Positions 1 through 5,377 are shown, counted from the stretch's first letter. The stretch: 5,520 bases of DNA from Bacillota bacterium (GCA_023415075.1 JAEZLU010000187.1:1-5520), one strand, 5' to 3'. Notes: generated from the sequence alone by a model not told the origin. Translations and numbers: made by a program.

Positions 1-826
1 TTCCCAGCCCGGCAGAGATGGTTTTATAAATATCCACCGGGGCCATTGCCCGGCGGTAGGGGCGGTCGACGGTCACGGCCTCGTACACATCGGTAATCGC
101 CAACAGGCGGGCGTAAGGGAGGATTGCATCGTCGGCGAGGCCTCGCGGATAGCCCTGACCGCTCACCCGTTCGTGATGCTGCCAGGCCATATGGGCGACA
201 AGGCTGGAAAGCTCCCACCGCCTGGCGCGGAGGGCGTCAAAACCTCTTTCCGGATGCTGCTGCACCAGGGCGAATTCGGCCGCGGTAAGGCGGCCGGGCT
301 TGTTGAGAATGGCCTTGTCGATCCACATTTTGCCGGCATCGTGGAGAAGAGCCCCGCAGGTTATTTCTTTTATCTGAGCCACGGAGAAGCCGGCGAGGCG
401 GGCAAGAATAGCCGAGTAGATCGAGCAGTTCAGACTGTGGGCCAACGTGTCGTCGTCATGGGTCTGGATACCTGTGAGAAAGATGTTGAGCGAAGTGTGC
501 ATGAGGACTTCTTCAACAATATCGGAAGCGATGCTGCTGACCACGCTGGGGACAAAAGTATTCTCGGTGGCGATCTTGCCCAATGTATCGGCAAGAATAG
601 CCATAGCCCGTTGCTGAGTCTGGACAGAGATATATTCCGGCAGCGTTATGTCTGGATGGTCGGGGTCCTTAACGAAAATGGTGGCAATAGAAAGGTTGGC
701 CAGTTTACGAATATAGGCGTTGGTGATGACCATATCAGGCGCCAGCAGAATCTTGCCGGAGCTGTTCATAATATAGCGGGCCAGGACCATGCCCGGTTTC
801 GCTTCGGCTAAAGGAACTTGCCGCAT
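1..826 (-). CDS. HD-GYP domain cyclic-di-GMP phosphodiesterase (3' end outside window)
   Basis: Reading the minus strand from the ATG at 826-824 gives 275 codons with no stop before the window edge, so the C-terminus is missing. Residues 1 to about 60 form an N-terminal region (QVPLAEAKPGMVLA, then GKILLAPDMVIT) of the kind found before HD-GYP domains in Firmicutes. The HD-GYP core follows: H130 (LAHSLN), H162-D163 (LLHDAGK), H191 (QQHPERG), H217-H218 (QHHERVSGQGYPRG) and D246 (ITDVYEAVTVDRPYR). All the family's metal ligands are present, and the GYP motif is exact, so the enzyme should be active. Family members hydrolyse the second messenger c-di-GMP to pGpG or GMP. No membrane segment or receiver domain is visible, so it is probably cytosolic; an output domain beyond the window cannot be excluded. 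A ribosome site (AAAGGG, complement of 835-840) lies 8 bases before the ATG. The gene is divergent from the secreted-protein gene. Family call is firm; substrate is inferred. Confidence 0.93.
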   Translation of the reverse strand, partial: MRQVPLAEAKPGMVLARYIMNSSGKILLAPDMVITNAYIRKLANLSIATIFVKDPDHPDITLPEYISVQTQQRAMAILADTLGKIATENTFVPSVVSSIASDIVEEVLMHTSLNIFLTGIQTHDDDTLAHSLNCSIYSAILARLAGFSVAQIKEITCGALLHDAGKMWIDKAILNKPGRLTAAEFALVQQHPERGFDALRARRWELSSLVAHMAWQHHERVSGQGYPRGLADDAILPYARLLAITDVYEAVTVDRPYRRAMAPVDIYKTISAGLG

Positions 827-862
827 GTGTATAACCCTTTCGGCTACAAAAGTATTTGCCAA

Positions 863-893
863 AAATGGAGTCCATTTACATTTTAACAAATGT
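863..893. repeat. Two abutting dyads over the HD-GYP promoter, candidate operator
   Basis: Positions 863-877 are a perfect odd-centred palindrome (AAATGGA, G, TCCATTT; 7-base arms). Directly abutting it, 878-893 is a perfect inverted repeat (ACATTT, 4 bases, AAATGT). The second covers the minus-strand -10 box and the first covers the predicted start site. That is where a repressor operator would sit, so I infer a regulator site; the binding protein is unknown. The sequence is AT-rich, which makes chance dyads somewhat more likely. Confidence 0.45.
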
Positions 894-908
894 GACTAAA
901 TTCGACAA
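880..908 (-). promoter_or_regulatory. Promoter of the HD-GYP gene (extended -10)
   Basis: On the minus strand TTGTCG (complement of 903-908) is followed after exactly 17 bases by TAAAAT (complement of 880-885), which matches TATAAT at 5 of 6 positions. A TG dinucleotide one base before the -10 box (complement of 887-888) makes it an extended -10. Transcription should start near 873, leaving a leader of about 46 bases. This is a vegetative sigma-A type promoter by pattern only. Confidence 0.6.
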
Positions 909-918
909 GGAAAAAATG

Positions 919-947
919 TTGACATTATCCAATTTATGGGTAATTAT
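919..947 (+). promoter_or_regulatory. Promoter of the secreted-protein gene
   Basis: A perfect -35 box TTGACA (919-924) is followed after 17 bases by AATTAT (942-947), 4 of 6 matches to the -10 consensus. The predicted start near 954 leaves a leader of about 88 bases before the GTG at 1042. Its -35 box lies 10 bp from the -35 box of the divergent HD-GYP promoter, so the two polymerase sites are nearly contiguous. A second, weaker candidate nearer the gene (TTGGCA at 982, AATATA at 1005) cannot be excluded. Confidence 0.5.
924..944. repeat. Imperfect inverted repeat inside the secreted-protein promoter, candidate operator
   Basis: Arms ATTATCCA (924-931) and TGGGTAAT (937-944) pair over 8 positions with a single T:G, separated by 5 bases. 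The dyad fills the spacer between the -35 and -10 boxes. It shares a TCCA(A)TTTA element with the dyad region over the opposite promoter (871-878 versus 928-936). A common regulator for the divergent pair is therefore possible, but this is inference from sequence similarity of short elements. Confidence 0.35.
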
Positions 948-1027
948 GTTTAATCGTTAGGGATTTACTTGAAACATTTTATTGGCAAAGTTTTTCACGG
1001 CAGGAATATACATAGCCTAGAGGATTC

Positions 1028-1036
1028 AGGGGGGTG
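1028..1036 (+). promoter_or_regulatory. Ribosome binding site fixing the GTG start of the secreted protein
   Basis: AGGGGGGTG resembles the consensus GGAGGTG (one G:U pair) and ends 5 bases before the GTG at 1042. It supports that non-ATG start, which also gives an intact signal peptide beginning with two lysines. Confidence 0.75.
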
Positions 1037-1041
1037 CTGCT

Positions 1042-1644
1042 GTGAAAAAAATTTGCCTGCTGGTGGCTCTATTTCTCTTCGCAACTATTCCGGCCGAAGC
1101 GGTGGCGCCGGTTAACGCCAACACCATCACGGCGGCGCTCGCTTACGGCAAAAACAAGGCCGGCGTCCCGCTGAACGTCTTTTTCCAGCCGTGGACAGTG
1201 TATGAGGAGAGATCAGACAAGCTTGATGAAACGGCCGAGCGGGCCTGCTTTTTTACGCCCTTCCTGTTGATAGCCGCCGATGCCCGTGACCGGACGGTGA
1301 GTGGCGCGCCGGTCACCCAGACTGATGTCGAAAGGATACTGAGCGATTATAACGGCTACGTAATTTTCGCGGTGACGCTTTACGGGCGGGACGCAAAGTT
1401 CGCCGGCAAGCTCACGGCCAGCCTCCGCCAGGAAAAGGCGACGATAAGGGCCCGCCTGGTTAACTCGCCGCCGCTTGCCGAAATAGTGTCTTCGACCCGT
1501 GGCGGCGATGGGATATACGAAGCCCAGTGCTTTGTTTATTTTCTGACTAAGGAAGTGGCTGCCGACAAGCCGGCTACGCTGCTGATCGCGACCGGCGACC
1601 GACGGCAACGGAGTTTCTACTTCCAACTGAGCAATTATAAGTGA
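1042..1644 (+). CDS. Secreted protein of unknown function (200 aa)
   Basis: I do not recognise this family. The first 22 residues are a classical Sec signal peptide: positive start MKK, hydrophobic core of about 13 residues (ICLLVALFLFATI), then an AEAVA region with likely cleavage after A20 or A22. C5 sits within the hydrophobic core, and there is no lipobox cysteine at the cleavage site, so it is probably not a lipoprotein. The mature part (about 178 residues) has no further membrane segment and just two cysteines, C69 and C163, which could form a disulfide. Visible patches are TPFLLIAADARD (72-83), a stretch ending in LSDYNGYVIFAVTLYGRD (100-117), and a hydrophobic C-terminal portion (FVYFLTKE, then TLLIATGD). 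The alternation of hydrophobic stretches suggests a mostly beta-strand domain; that is inference. It is transcribed away from the HD-GYP gene and closed by its own terminator, so it is probably monocistronic. Coding status is supported by the ribosome site, signal peptide and flanking promoter and terminator. Confidence 0.85.
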   Translation: MKKICLLVALFLFATIPAEAVAPVNANTITAALAYGKNKAGVPLNVFFQPWTVYEERSDKLDETAERACFFTPFLLIAADARDRTVSGAPVTQTDVERILSDYNGYVIFAVTLYGRDAKFAGKLTASLRQEKATIRARLVNSPPLAEIVSSTRGGDGIYEAQCFVYFLTKEVAADKPATLLIATGDRRQRSFYFQLSNYK

Positions 1645-1658
1645 CCGGCGAATTTTAT

Positions 1659-1680
1659 GGGCTGCGGCCCTTTTTTTGTT
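1659..1680 (+). terminator. Short intrinsic terminator after the secreted-protein gene
   Basis: GGGC (1659-1662) pairs with GCCC (1667-1670) around a TGCG loop, followed at once by seven T residues (1671-1677). The stem has only four base pairs, but all are G-C and the loop is a C(UNCG)G-type tetraloop, which is unusually stable in RNA. It begins 14 bases after the stop codon. Confidence 0.6.
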
Positions 1681-1746
1681 TGGGCGAAAAAAGGGATTAG
1701 CCGGCGCTAGGGCGAAGTAAAGTTGGAAAATCTGAGCAATAGGGTA

Positions 1747-1768
1747 TTTTTTGCCGCGGCGCAAGAAA
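1747..1768. repeat. 8-bp inverted repeat in the non-coding region before yicC
   Basis: Arms at 1747-1754 and 1761-1768 (TTTTTTGC and GCAAGAAA) pair over 8 positions with one T:G, around a 6-base GC-rich loop. No T-run follows the stem on the plus strand, so it is not a classical plus-strand terminator. The rest of 1681-1866 holds only small hairpins (TAGC/GCTA at 1698-1709, GGCC/GGCC at 1793-1804) and no plausible gene. Function unknown. Confidence 0.4.
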
Positions 1769-1790
1769 AAATAAAGGCTGCTTATACGGC

Positions 1791-1819
1791 TTGGCCTTGC
1801 GGCCCCGGTAGGTTAAAGT
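1791..1819 (+). promoter_or_regulatory. Possible promoter of the yicC-coaBC run
   Basis: TTGGCC (1791-1796) and TAAAGT (1814-1819) are separated by 17 bases, each 4 of 6 to consensus, with a predicted start near 1826. It is a weak match. TTGGAA (1723) with TATTTT (1745) at 16 bases is an equally plausible alternative. Some promoter must lie in this gap, because the upstream gene ends in a terminator. Confidence 0.3.
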
Positions 1820-1850
1820 TGATTTATCAGGTTAATAATACACTCCAAAG

Positions 1851-1857
1851 GGTGGTG
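1851..1857 (+). promoter_or_regulatory. Ribosome binding site fixing the GTG start of yicC
   Basis: GGTGGTG differs from GGAGGTG at one base and ends 9 bases before the GTG at 1867. The GTG places the invariant SMTGFG motif at residues 4-9, where it lies in the family. Confidence 0.65.
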
Positions 1858-1866
1858 CAGCGGTAA

Positions 1867-2751
1867 GTGCTAAAAAGCATGACAGGCTTTGGCCGGGGCG
1901 AGTATATGGATGGCGAGCACCGGTTTATCGTGGAAATCAAAGCGGTAAATCACCGTTACAACGAAATCGTTATCCGGATGCCCAAAAGCCTTGGGTCGCT
2001 GGAAGACAAAATCCGCAAAACGGTTGCGGCGACTCTCCAGCGGGGGCGCATCGACGTTTTTGTAAGCCTTGACGAGTATGGCGAAAAGAACCGTCTGGTG
2101 CGGGTTGACAAAGAGTTGGCAATCGCTTACCATAAGGCATTGAAAGAACTTGGCGAAATCATCGCCGCTCCGGCTGACGACAACGTTCATCAGCTCGCCC
2201 GTTACCCTGAAGTGCTCAGGGTGGAGGAGGTGGCTGCCGATGTCGAGGTACTGGCAGCCAAACTCCAGGCGGCGCTCACGGCGGCGGTGGACAACCTTAT
2301 GGCGATGCGGCTGGCCGAGGGGGCCAATATCCAAGCCGATATGCTCGCCAGGGTCGACAAGATCGCCGAGCGCATCTGCCTTATCGAGAGCCGGGCGCCG
2401 CAGGTGGTCAGCGAGTACCGCGAGAAGCTGCTGGGACGGATGCGCGATCTTTTGGCGACCGTGGGGGCCCAGCCTGACGAGACCCGCCTGCTGCAGGAAG
2501 CCGCCCTGTTCGCCGACCGAATTGGTATTGACGAGGAACTTGTCCGGCTGCGCAGCCATCTCGTGCAACTCAGGGAAACACTGCTGGCCGACGATGCCGT
2601 GGGCCGCAAGCTGGATTTCATCGTCCAGGAGGTCAACCGGGAGACGAACACTATTGCGTCGAAGGCCAACGATTTCGCTATGGCCAACGTCGTGGTGGAA
2701 ATTAAAAGTGAAATCGAGAAGGTCAGAGAGCAAATCCAAAACATAGAGTAA
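1867..2751 (+). CDS. yicC: YicC/YloC family endoribonuclease
   Basis: This 294-residue protein has the full length of the YicC/YloC family. The N-terminal domain opens with SMTGFGRGE (4-12) and EIKAVNHRYNE (23-33). The C-terminal DUF1732 domain carries ETRLLQEAALFADR (205-218), then DEELVRLRSHL, GRKLDFIVQEVNRETNTI (246-263) and ASKAND, ending in a charged helix. E. coli YicC is reported to act as an endoribonuclease that promotes decay of the small RNA RyhB; the role in Firmicutes is less clear. It is probably cytosolic. It is the first gene of the run and is separated from remA by 67 bp, the same order as yloC-ylzA in Bacillus subtilis. Nothing in the protein looks truncated or altered. Family assignment is firm; the RNA target is unknown. 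Confidence 0.95.
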   Translation: MLKSMTGFGRGEYMDGEHRFIVEIKAVNHRYNEIVIRMPKSLGSLEDKIRKTVAATLQRGRIDVFVSLDEYGEKNRLVRVDKELAIAYHKALKELGEIIAAPADDNVHQLARYPEVLRVEEVAADVEVLAAKLQAALTAAVDNLMAMRLAEGANIQADMLARVDKIAERICLIESRAPQVVSEYREKLLGRMRDLLATVGAQPDETRLLQEAALFADRIGIDEELVRLRSHLVQLRETLLADDAVGRKLDFIVQEVNRETNTIASKANDFAMANVVVEIKSEIEKVREQIQNIE

Positions 2752-2818
2752 TGTAGAGGAATTTTCCCGAAATCGGCCAATAGGTTTATATATAAAGGAC
2801 TGGGAGGAATTTAGGCGT

Positions 2819-3085
2819 ATGGATATCAAGCTGATTAACATTGGTTTCGGCAATATCGTATCAGCCAACAGGATCGTCGCCATCGTCAGCCCCGAATCGG
2901 CGCCCATCAAGCGCATAATCCAGGAGGCTCGCGACCGCGGCATGCTTATTGACGCCACCTATGGCCGGCGAACCCGTGCGGTCATAATCGCCGACAGCGA
3001 CCATGTGGTGCTTTCAGCGGTGCAGCCCGAGACAGTGGCCCACCGGCTTGTCAGCAAGGAAGCCGGCGAGGACGCTGCCGAATAG
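2819..3085 (+). CDS. remA: RemA/DUF370 family DNA-binding regulator
   Basis: The 88-residue product is a near-complete match in length and motifs to RemA (YlzA): INIGFGNIVSANRI (6-19), IVSPESAPIKR (22-32), DATYGRRTRAVI (45-56) and LSAVQPETVAHRL near the end. R18 and R51, residues reported as important for B. subtilis RemA activity, are both present. In B. subtilis RemA binds DNA and activates biofilm matrix and some osmoprotection genes. The protein is far more widespread than those target operons, so its job here need not be matrix control. The ATG follows a strong GGGAGG ribosome site (2802-2807) at 11 bases. It is followed 23 bp later by gmk. A TATATAAA stretch (2787-2796) precedes it, but I see no matching -35 box, so I do not call a separate promoter. 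Confidence 0.95.
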   Translation: MDIKLINIGFGNIVSANRIVAIVSPESAPIKRIIQEARDRGMLIDATYGRRTRAVIIADSDHVVLSAVQPETVAHRLVSKEAGEDAAE

Positions 3086-3108
3086 TTAGACCGAAGGGAG
3101 CATAGTAT

Positions 3109-3729
3109 ATGGCGCGGCAAGGCATTTTGGTCGTTCTTTCGGGGCCCTCGGGCACCGGCAAAGGGACGATTTGCCAAGAATTACTCCATAATCACCAGAA
3201 CTTGTTCTATTCCGTTTCGGCAACCACCCGCCAACACCGCGCCGGTGAAGTCAACGGAGTCAACTATTGGTTCGTTCCTCCCGCCCAGTTCAGCCGGATG
3301 ATCGCTGAAGACGAGTTGCTGGAGTGGGCCGAGGTCTACGGAAATCGTTACGGGACGCCCCGCCGCTATGTCAATGACATGCTGGCAAGCGGCAAGGATG
3401 TTGTCCTCGAGATCGATACCCAGGGGGCCATGCAAATAAAAGCCAAGTTTCCGCAAGGGGTATTTATCTTCATCGTTCCACCGTCGCTGAGCGAACTGGA
3501 AGGCCGGCTCCGCAGACGGGGAGCCGACACGCCGGCGGTTATCGCCAAACGGTTAAGCTGTGTTCAGAATGAGTTTAAGTATGCTCCGCAGTATGATTAT
3601 GTCGTAGTCAACGACGAGGTGGCGAAGGCTACGGCCAAGATAACGGCCATCATCACGGCCGAAAAATGCCGGGTGAGCCGCAGCGCCGATCTTGTCGAGG
3701 CTATCGGCAATAATGGCAGCATTGGCTAG
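3109..3729 (+). CDS. gmk: Guanylate kinase
   Basis: Gmk transfers phosphate from ATP to GMP (or dGMP), giving GDP for RNA, DNA and GTP pools. The 206 residues match the bacterial family's length. The P-loop is GPSGTGKGT (12-20). The GMP-binding region carries SATTRQHRAGEVNGVNYWFV (37-56), with R41 and R44 intact, and E72, followed by YGNRYGTP (77-84). LEIDTQGAMQIK (100-111) and a lid region RLRRRGADTP complete the fold. One oddity is histidine at position 43, where TRxPR is usual; the binding arginines remain, so activity is expected. A GAAGGGAG ribosome site (3092-3099) precedes the ATG by 9 bases. In many Firmicutes Gmk is inhibited by (p)ppGpp; whether that holds here cannot be read from the sequence. 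Confidence 0.97.
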   Translation: MARQGILVVLSGPSGTGKGTICQELLHNHQNLFYSVSATTRQHRAGEVNGVNYWFVPPAQFSRMIAEDELLEWAEVYGNRYGTPRRYVNDMLASGKDVVLEIDTQGAMQIKAKFPQGVFIFIVPPSLSELEGRLRRRGADTPAVIAKRLSCVQNEFKYAPQYDYVVVNDEVAKATAKITAIITAEKCRVSRSADLVEAIGNNGSIG

Positions 3730-3743
3730 GAAGGGGGACTTGT

Positions 3744-3950
3744 ATGATTTATCCGTCGCTTGACGTGTTGGTCGACAAGGTTGACAGCAAGTATACGCTG
3801 GTGGTACTGGCGGCCAAACGGGCCCGTGAGATCATGAGCGGTGAGGAACCGCTGGTCGATTCCAAGTCGAACAAACCGGTCACGGTGGCGCTGGAAGAGG
3901 TAGCCCAGGCCAGAATCGCTTTCGAGCGTACCAAGACGGGCATCAAGTAG
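3744..3950 (+). CDS. rpoZ: RNA polymerase omega subunit
   Basis: This 68-residue protein has the size of a Firmicute omega subunit and its hallmark SKYTLVVLAAKRARE (15-29), then the helix VALEEVAQARI (47-57). Omega helps fold and hold the beta-prime subunit during RNA polymerase assembly. It starts 14 bp after the gmk stop, behind a GGAAGGGGGA ribosome site (3729-3738), and ends 12 bp before the preferred coaBC start, so translation of the three genes is probably linked. The gmk-rpoZ pairing is conserved across many bacteria. The motif MxPSxDxL at the N-terminus (MIYPSLDVL) fits the ATG chosen. Confidence 0.95.
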   Translation: MIYPSLDVLVDKVDSKYTLVVLAAKRAREIMSGEEPLVDSKSNKPVTVALEEVAQARIAFERTKTGIK

Positions 3951-3956
3951 GGAGTG
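3950..3956 (+). promoter_or_regulatory. Ribosome binding site deciding the coaBC start
   Basis: GGGAGTG begins with the last base of the rpoZ stop codon and ends 6 bases before the ATG at 3963. An in-frame GTG at 3954 gives a longer reading frame but lies inside this site and has no good site of its own. The ATG is therefore preferred. Confidence 0.75.
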
Positions 3957-3962
3957 CCGCAG

Positions 3963-5165
3963 ATGCTGGCAGGTAAGAACGTCGTCCTTGGGGTGACGGG
4001 CGGCATCGCCGCCTACAAGGCGGTGGAAATCGTCAGCCGCCTGAAAAAGCTGGGGGCGGTCGTACATGTAATAATGACGCCGGCAGCCGCCAACTTCGTC
4101 ACGCCGCTGACTTTCCGCGAGATCAGCGGTAACCCGGTGGTTACCGATATGTGGGCTGAGCCCAAACAGTGGAACGTAGAACACATCGCCCTGGCTAGCC
4201 TGGCCGATGTGTTTTTGATCGCGCCGGCGACCGCCAACATTATCGGCAAAATCGCCGGCGGCATCGCCGACGATATGCTGACTACAACCGTCATGGCGAC
4301 CCGGGCGCCGATAGTGCTGGCGCCGGCCATGAACACCAATATGTATCTTAACCCAATCGTCCAGGCCAATATCGCCAAGCTGGCCGGCCTGGGCTACCAC
4401 ATGCTGGAGCCGGCCAGCGGGATGCTGGCCTGCGGCTGGGAAGGCCCGGGCCGACTGCCCGAGCCGGCGGTCATCGTGGACAAGGTGCTCAGCCTGCTGG
4501 CGCCGTCCGGCCCTTTCGCCGGCAAAAAGGTGCTGGTGACCGCCGGGCCTACTCGCGAGCCCCTTGATCCGGTTCGTTACATCAGCAATCATTCCAGCGG
4601 CAAAATGGGCTATGCCCTGGCGGCGGCGGCCGCTGCCCGCGGGGCGGACGTCGTGCTGGTGAGCGGGCCGACCGAACTGGCCCCGCCGCCGGCGGTCAAG
4701 GTCACGAAGGTGGAGACGGCGGCCGAGATGCGTGCGGCCGTGCTGGCGGAATTCGCCGACACCGATGTCGTCATCAAGGCGGCGGCGGTGGCCGATTATC
4801 GCCCACGAACGGCGGCCGCCCAAAAAATCAAGAAAAACGACGCTGAGGCTACCCTCGAGCTTACCCGCAACACCGACATCCTGGCCGAGCTCGGAGCCCA
4901 CAAACAGGGGCAGCTACTGGTGGGCTTCGCCGCCGAAACCGAAGAGCTTTTCAAGCACGCCACCGCAAAACTCACTAAAAAGAACCTTGATATGATTGTG
5001 GCCAACGACGTAACCCAGGCCGGAGCCGGCTTCGGCAGCGACACCAACATCGTCAAGCTGCTCTACCGGGACGGCCGGGTGGTCGAACTGCCGCAAATGG
5101 CCAAGAACGAGCTGGCCAGTATAATTTTGGACAAAATTGCTGATTTATTTGCAAAAAACGTTTGA
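3963..5165 (+). CDS. coaBC: Bifunctional phosphopantothenoylcysteine decarboxylase / phosphopantothenate-cysteine ligase
   Basis: CoaBC joins 4'-phosphopantothenate to cysteine using CTP (CoaB part) and decarboxylates the product to 4'-phosphopantetheine with FMN (CoaC part), two steps of coenzyme A synthesis. With the ATG at 3963 it is 400 residues, the usual length. CoaC half (about 1-180): GVTGGIAAYKA (10-20), catalytic H74 in VEHIALA, APATANIIGKIAGGIADD (87-104), the substrate clamp PAMNTNMY (121-128) and C157 in LACGWEGPGRL. CoaB half (about 187-400): VTAGPTREPLDPVRYISNHSSGKMG (192-216) including N209, AAAVADYRP (273-281) and the lysine motif KIKK (288-291). All key residues of both activities are intact. 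The start gives MLAGKNVVLGVTGG, which matches homologues; the longer GTG form adds three residues. It is the last gene of the run, and no terminator follows it. Confidence 0.97.
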   Translation: MLAGKNVVLGVTGGIAAYKAVEIVSRLKKLGAVVHVIMTPAAANFVTPLTFREISGNPVVTDMWAEPKQWNVEHIALASLADVFLIAPATANIIGKIAGGIADDMLTTTVMATRAPIVLAPAMNTNMYLNPIVQANIAKLAGLGYHMLEPASGMLACGWEGPGRLPEPAVIVDKVLSLLAPSGPFAGKKVLVTAGPTREPLDPVRYISNHSSGKMGYALAAAAAARGADVVLVSGPTELAPPPAVKVTKVETAAEMRAAVLAEFADTDVVIKAAAVADYRPRTAAAQKIKKNDAEATLELTRNTDILAELGAHKQGQLLVGFAAETEELFKHATAKLTKKNLDMIVANDVTQAGAGFGSDTNIVKLLYRDGRVVELPQMAKNELASIILDKIADLFAKNV

Positions 5166-5190
5166 TTTTTATCGGTTTTTCCAGTAAAAT
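5162..5190 (+). promoter_or_regulatory. Promoter of the metK riboswitch leader, overlapping the coaBC stop
   Basis: TTGATT (5162-5167) and TAAAAT (5185-5190; 5 of 6) are separated by exactly 17 bases. The predicted start near 5197 lies about 22 bases before the aptamer, leaving room for the complete P1 helix. The -35 box overlaps the TGA stop of coaBC. Confidence 0.65.
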
Positions 5191-5218
5191 TTTTTTGTGT
5201 CAAACTACATATGTTATA

Positions 5219-5317
5219 CTCATCAAGAGTTGGCGGAGGGAGTGGCCCGATGAAGCCGCGGCAACCACCCTTTAAGGGAACGGTGCCAATTCCGGCGGGG
5301 TGCACCCGCAAGATGGG
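5219..5317 (+). promoter_or_regulatory. SAM-I (S-box) riboswitch aptamer upstream of metK
   Basis: The S-box core is unmistakable: TCAAGAG (5223-5229), GGAGGGAGTGGCCCGATGAA (5235-5254), GCGGCAACC (5258-5266) and GGTGCCAATTCC (5282-5293). P1 forms from CTCATC (5219-5224) and GATGGG (5312-5317). P3 encloses CCCTTTAAGGG, closed by ACC and GGT (5264-5284). P4 is GCGGG/CCCGC (5295-5309). TGGC (5243-5246) can pair with GCCA (5285-5288), as in the family's pseudoknot. SAM binding stabilises P1, freeing the downstream terminator and lowering expression of SAM synthetase. This is feedback control of metK by its own product. Family knowledge gives the mechanism; the helices are read directly. Confidence 0.97.
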
Positions 5318-5328
5318 GAGCGTAGCAT

Positions 5329-5350
5329 GCCCTCCCAGCGAGGGCTTTTT
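5329..5350 (+). terminator. Riboswitch-controlled intrinsic terminator of the metK leader
   Basis: GCCCTC (5329-5334) pairs with GAGGGC (5340-5345) around CCAGC, followed by five T residues. A competing antiterminator can form from GGGAG (5316-5320) and CTCCC (5332-5336). It uses bases of both the P1 3' strand and the terminator 5' strand, so the P1-plus-terminator and antiterminator states exclude each other. High SAM should favour termination. Confidence 0.9.
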
Positions 5351-5377
5351 ATTGTTCAAGGCTTAGGAGGTTTTGCC

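Noticed and set aside
173..811. A 212-codon plus-strand open frame
   Set aside because: It lies antisense to the HD-GYP gene, whose motifs are exact over the same bases. The frame has no recognisable domain or good ribosome site.
969..1000. TTGAAAC with a possible ECF sigma -10
   Set aside because: TGAAAC at 970-975 resembles an ECF -35 box, but no CGT-type -10 lies at 16-17 bases.
1213..1764. A 183-codon minus-strand open frame
   Set aside because: It is antisense to the secreted-protein gene and crosses its terminator. The product is arginine-rich and without domain features, typical of a shadow frame in GC-rich coding DNA.
2787..2796. TATATATAAA before remA as an internal promoter
   Set aside because: No recognisable -35 box lies at 16-18 bases, and the gap fits normal operon spacing. 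It could be weakly active but is unsupported.
1870..2958. A 362-codon minus-strand open frame
   Set aside because: It runs antisense through yicC and part of remA, both firmly identified. Its length follows from codon bias.
3726..4901. A 391-codon minus-strand open frame
   Set aside because: It is antisense to rpoZ and coaBC. The product is rich in H, R, G and Q without conserved motifs, so it is a shadow frame.
5152..5181. AAAAAC...GTTTTT pairing after coaBC as a terminator
   Set aside because: The stem is almost all A-T with a large loop and would be too weak to terminate.
5212..5220. TGTTATACT, resembling an extended -10 box before metK
   Set aside because: Initiation from it would begin near 5227, after the 5' strand of aptamer helix P1 (5219-5224), and would break the riboswitch. 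The -35 spacing is also poor. The promoter at 5162-5190 fits better.
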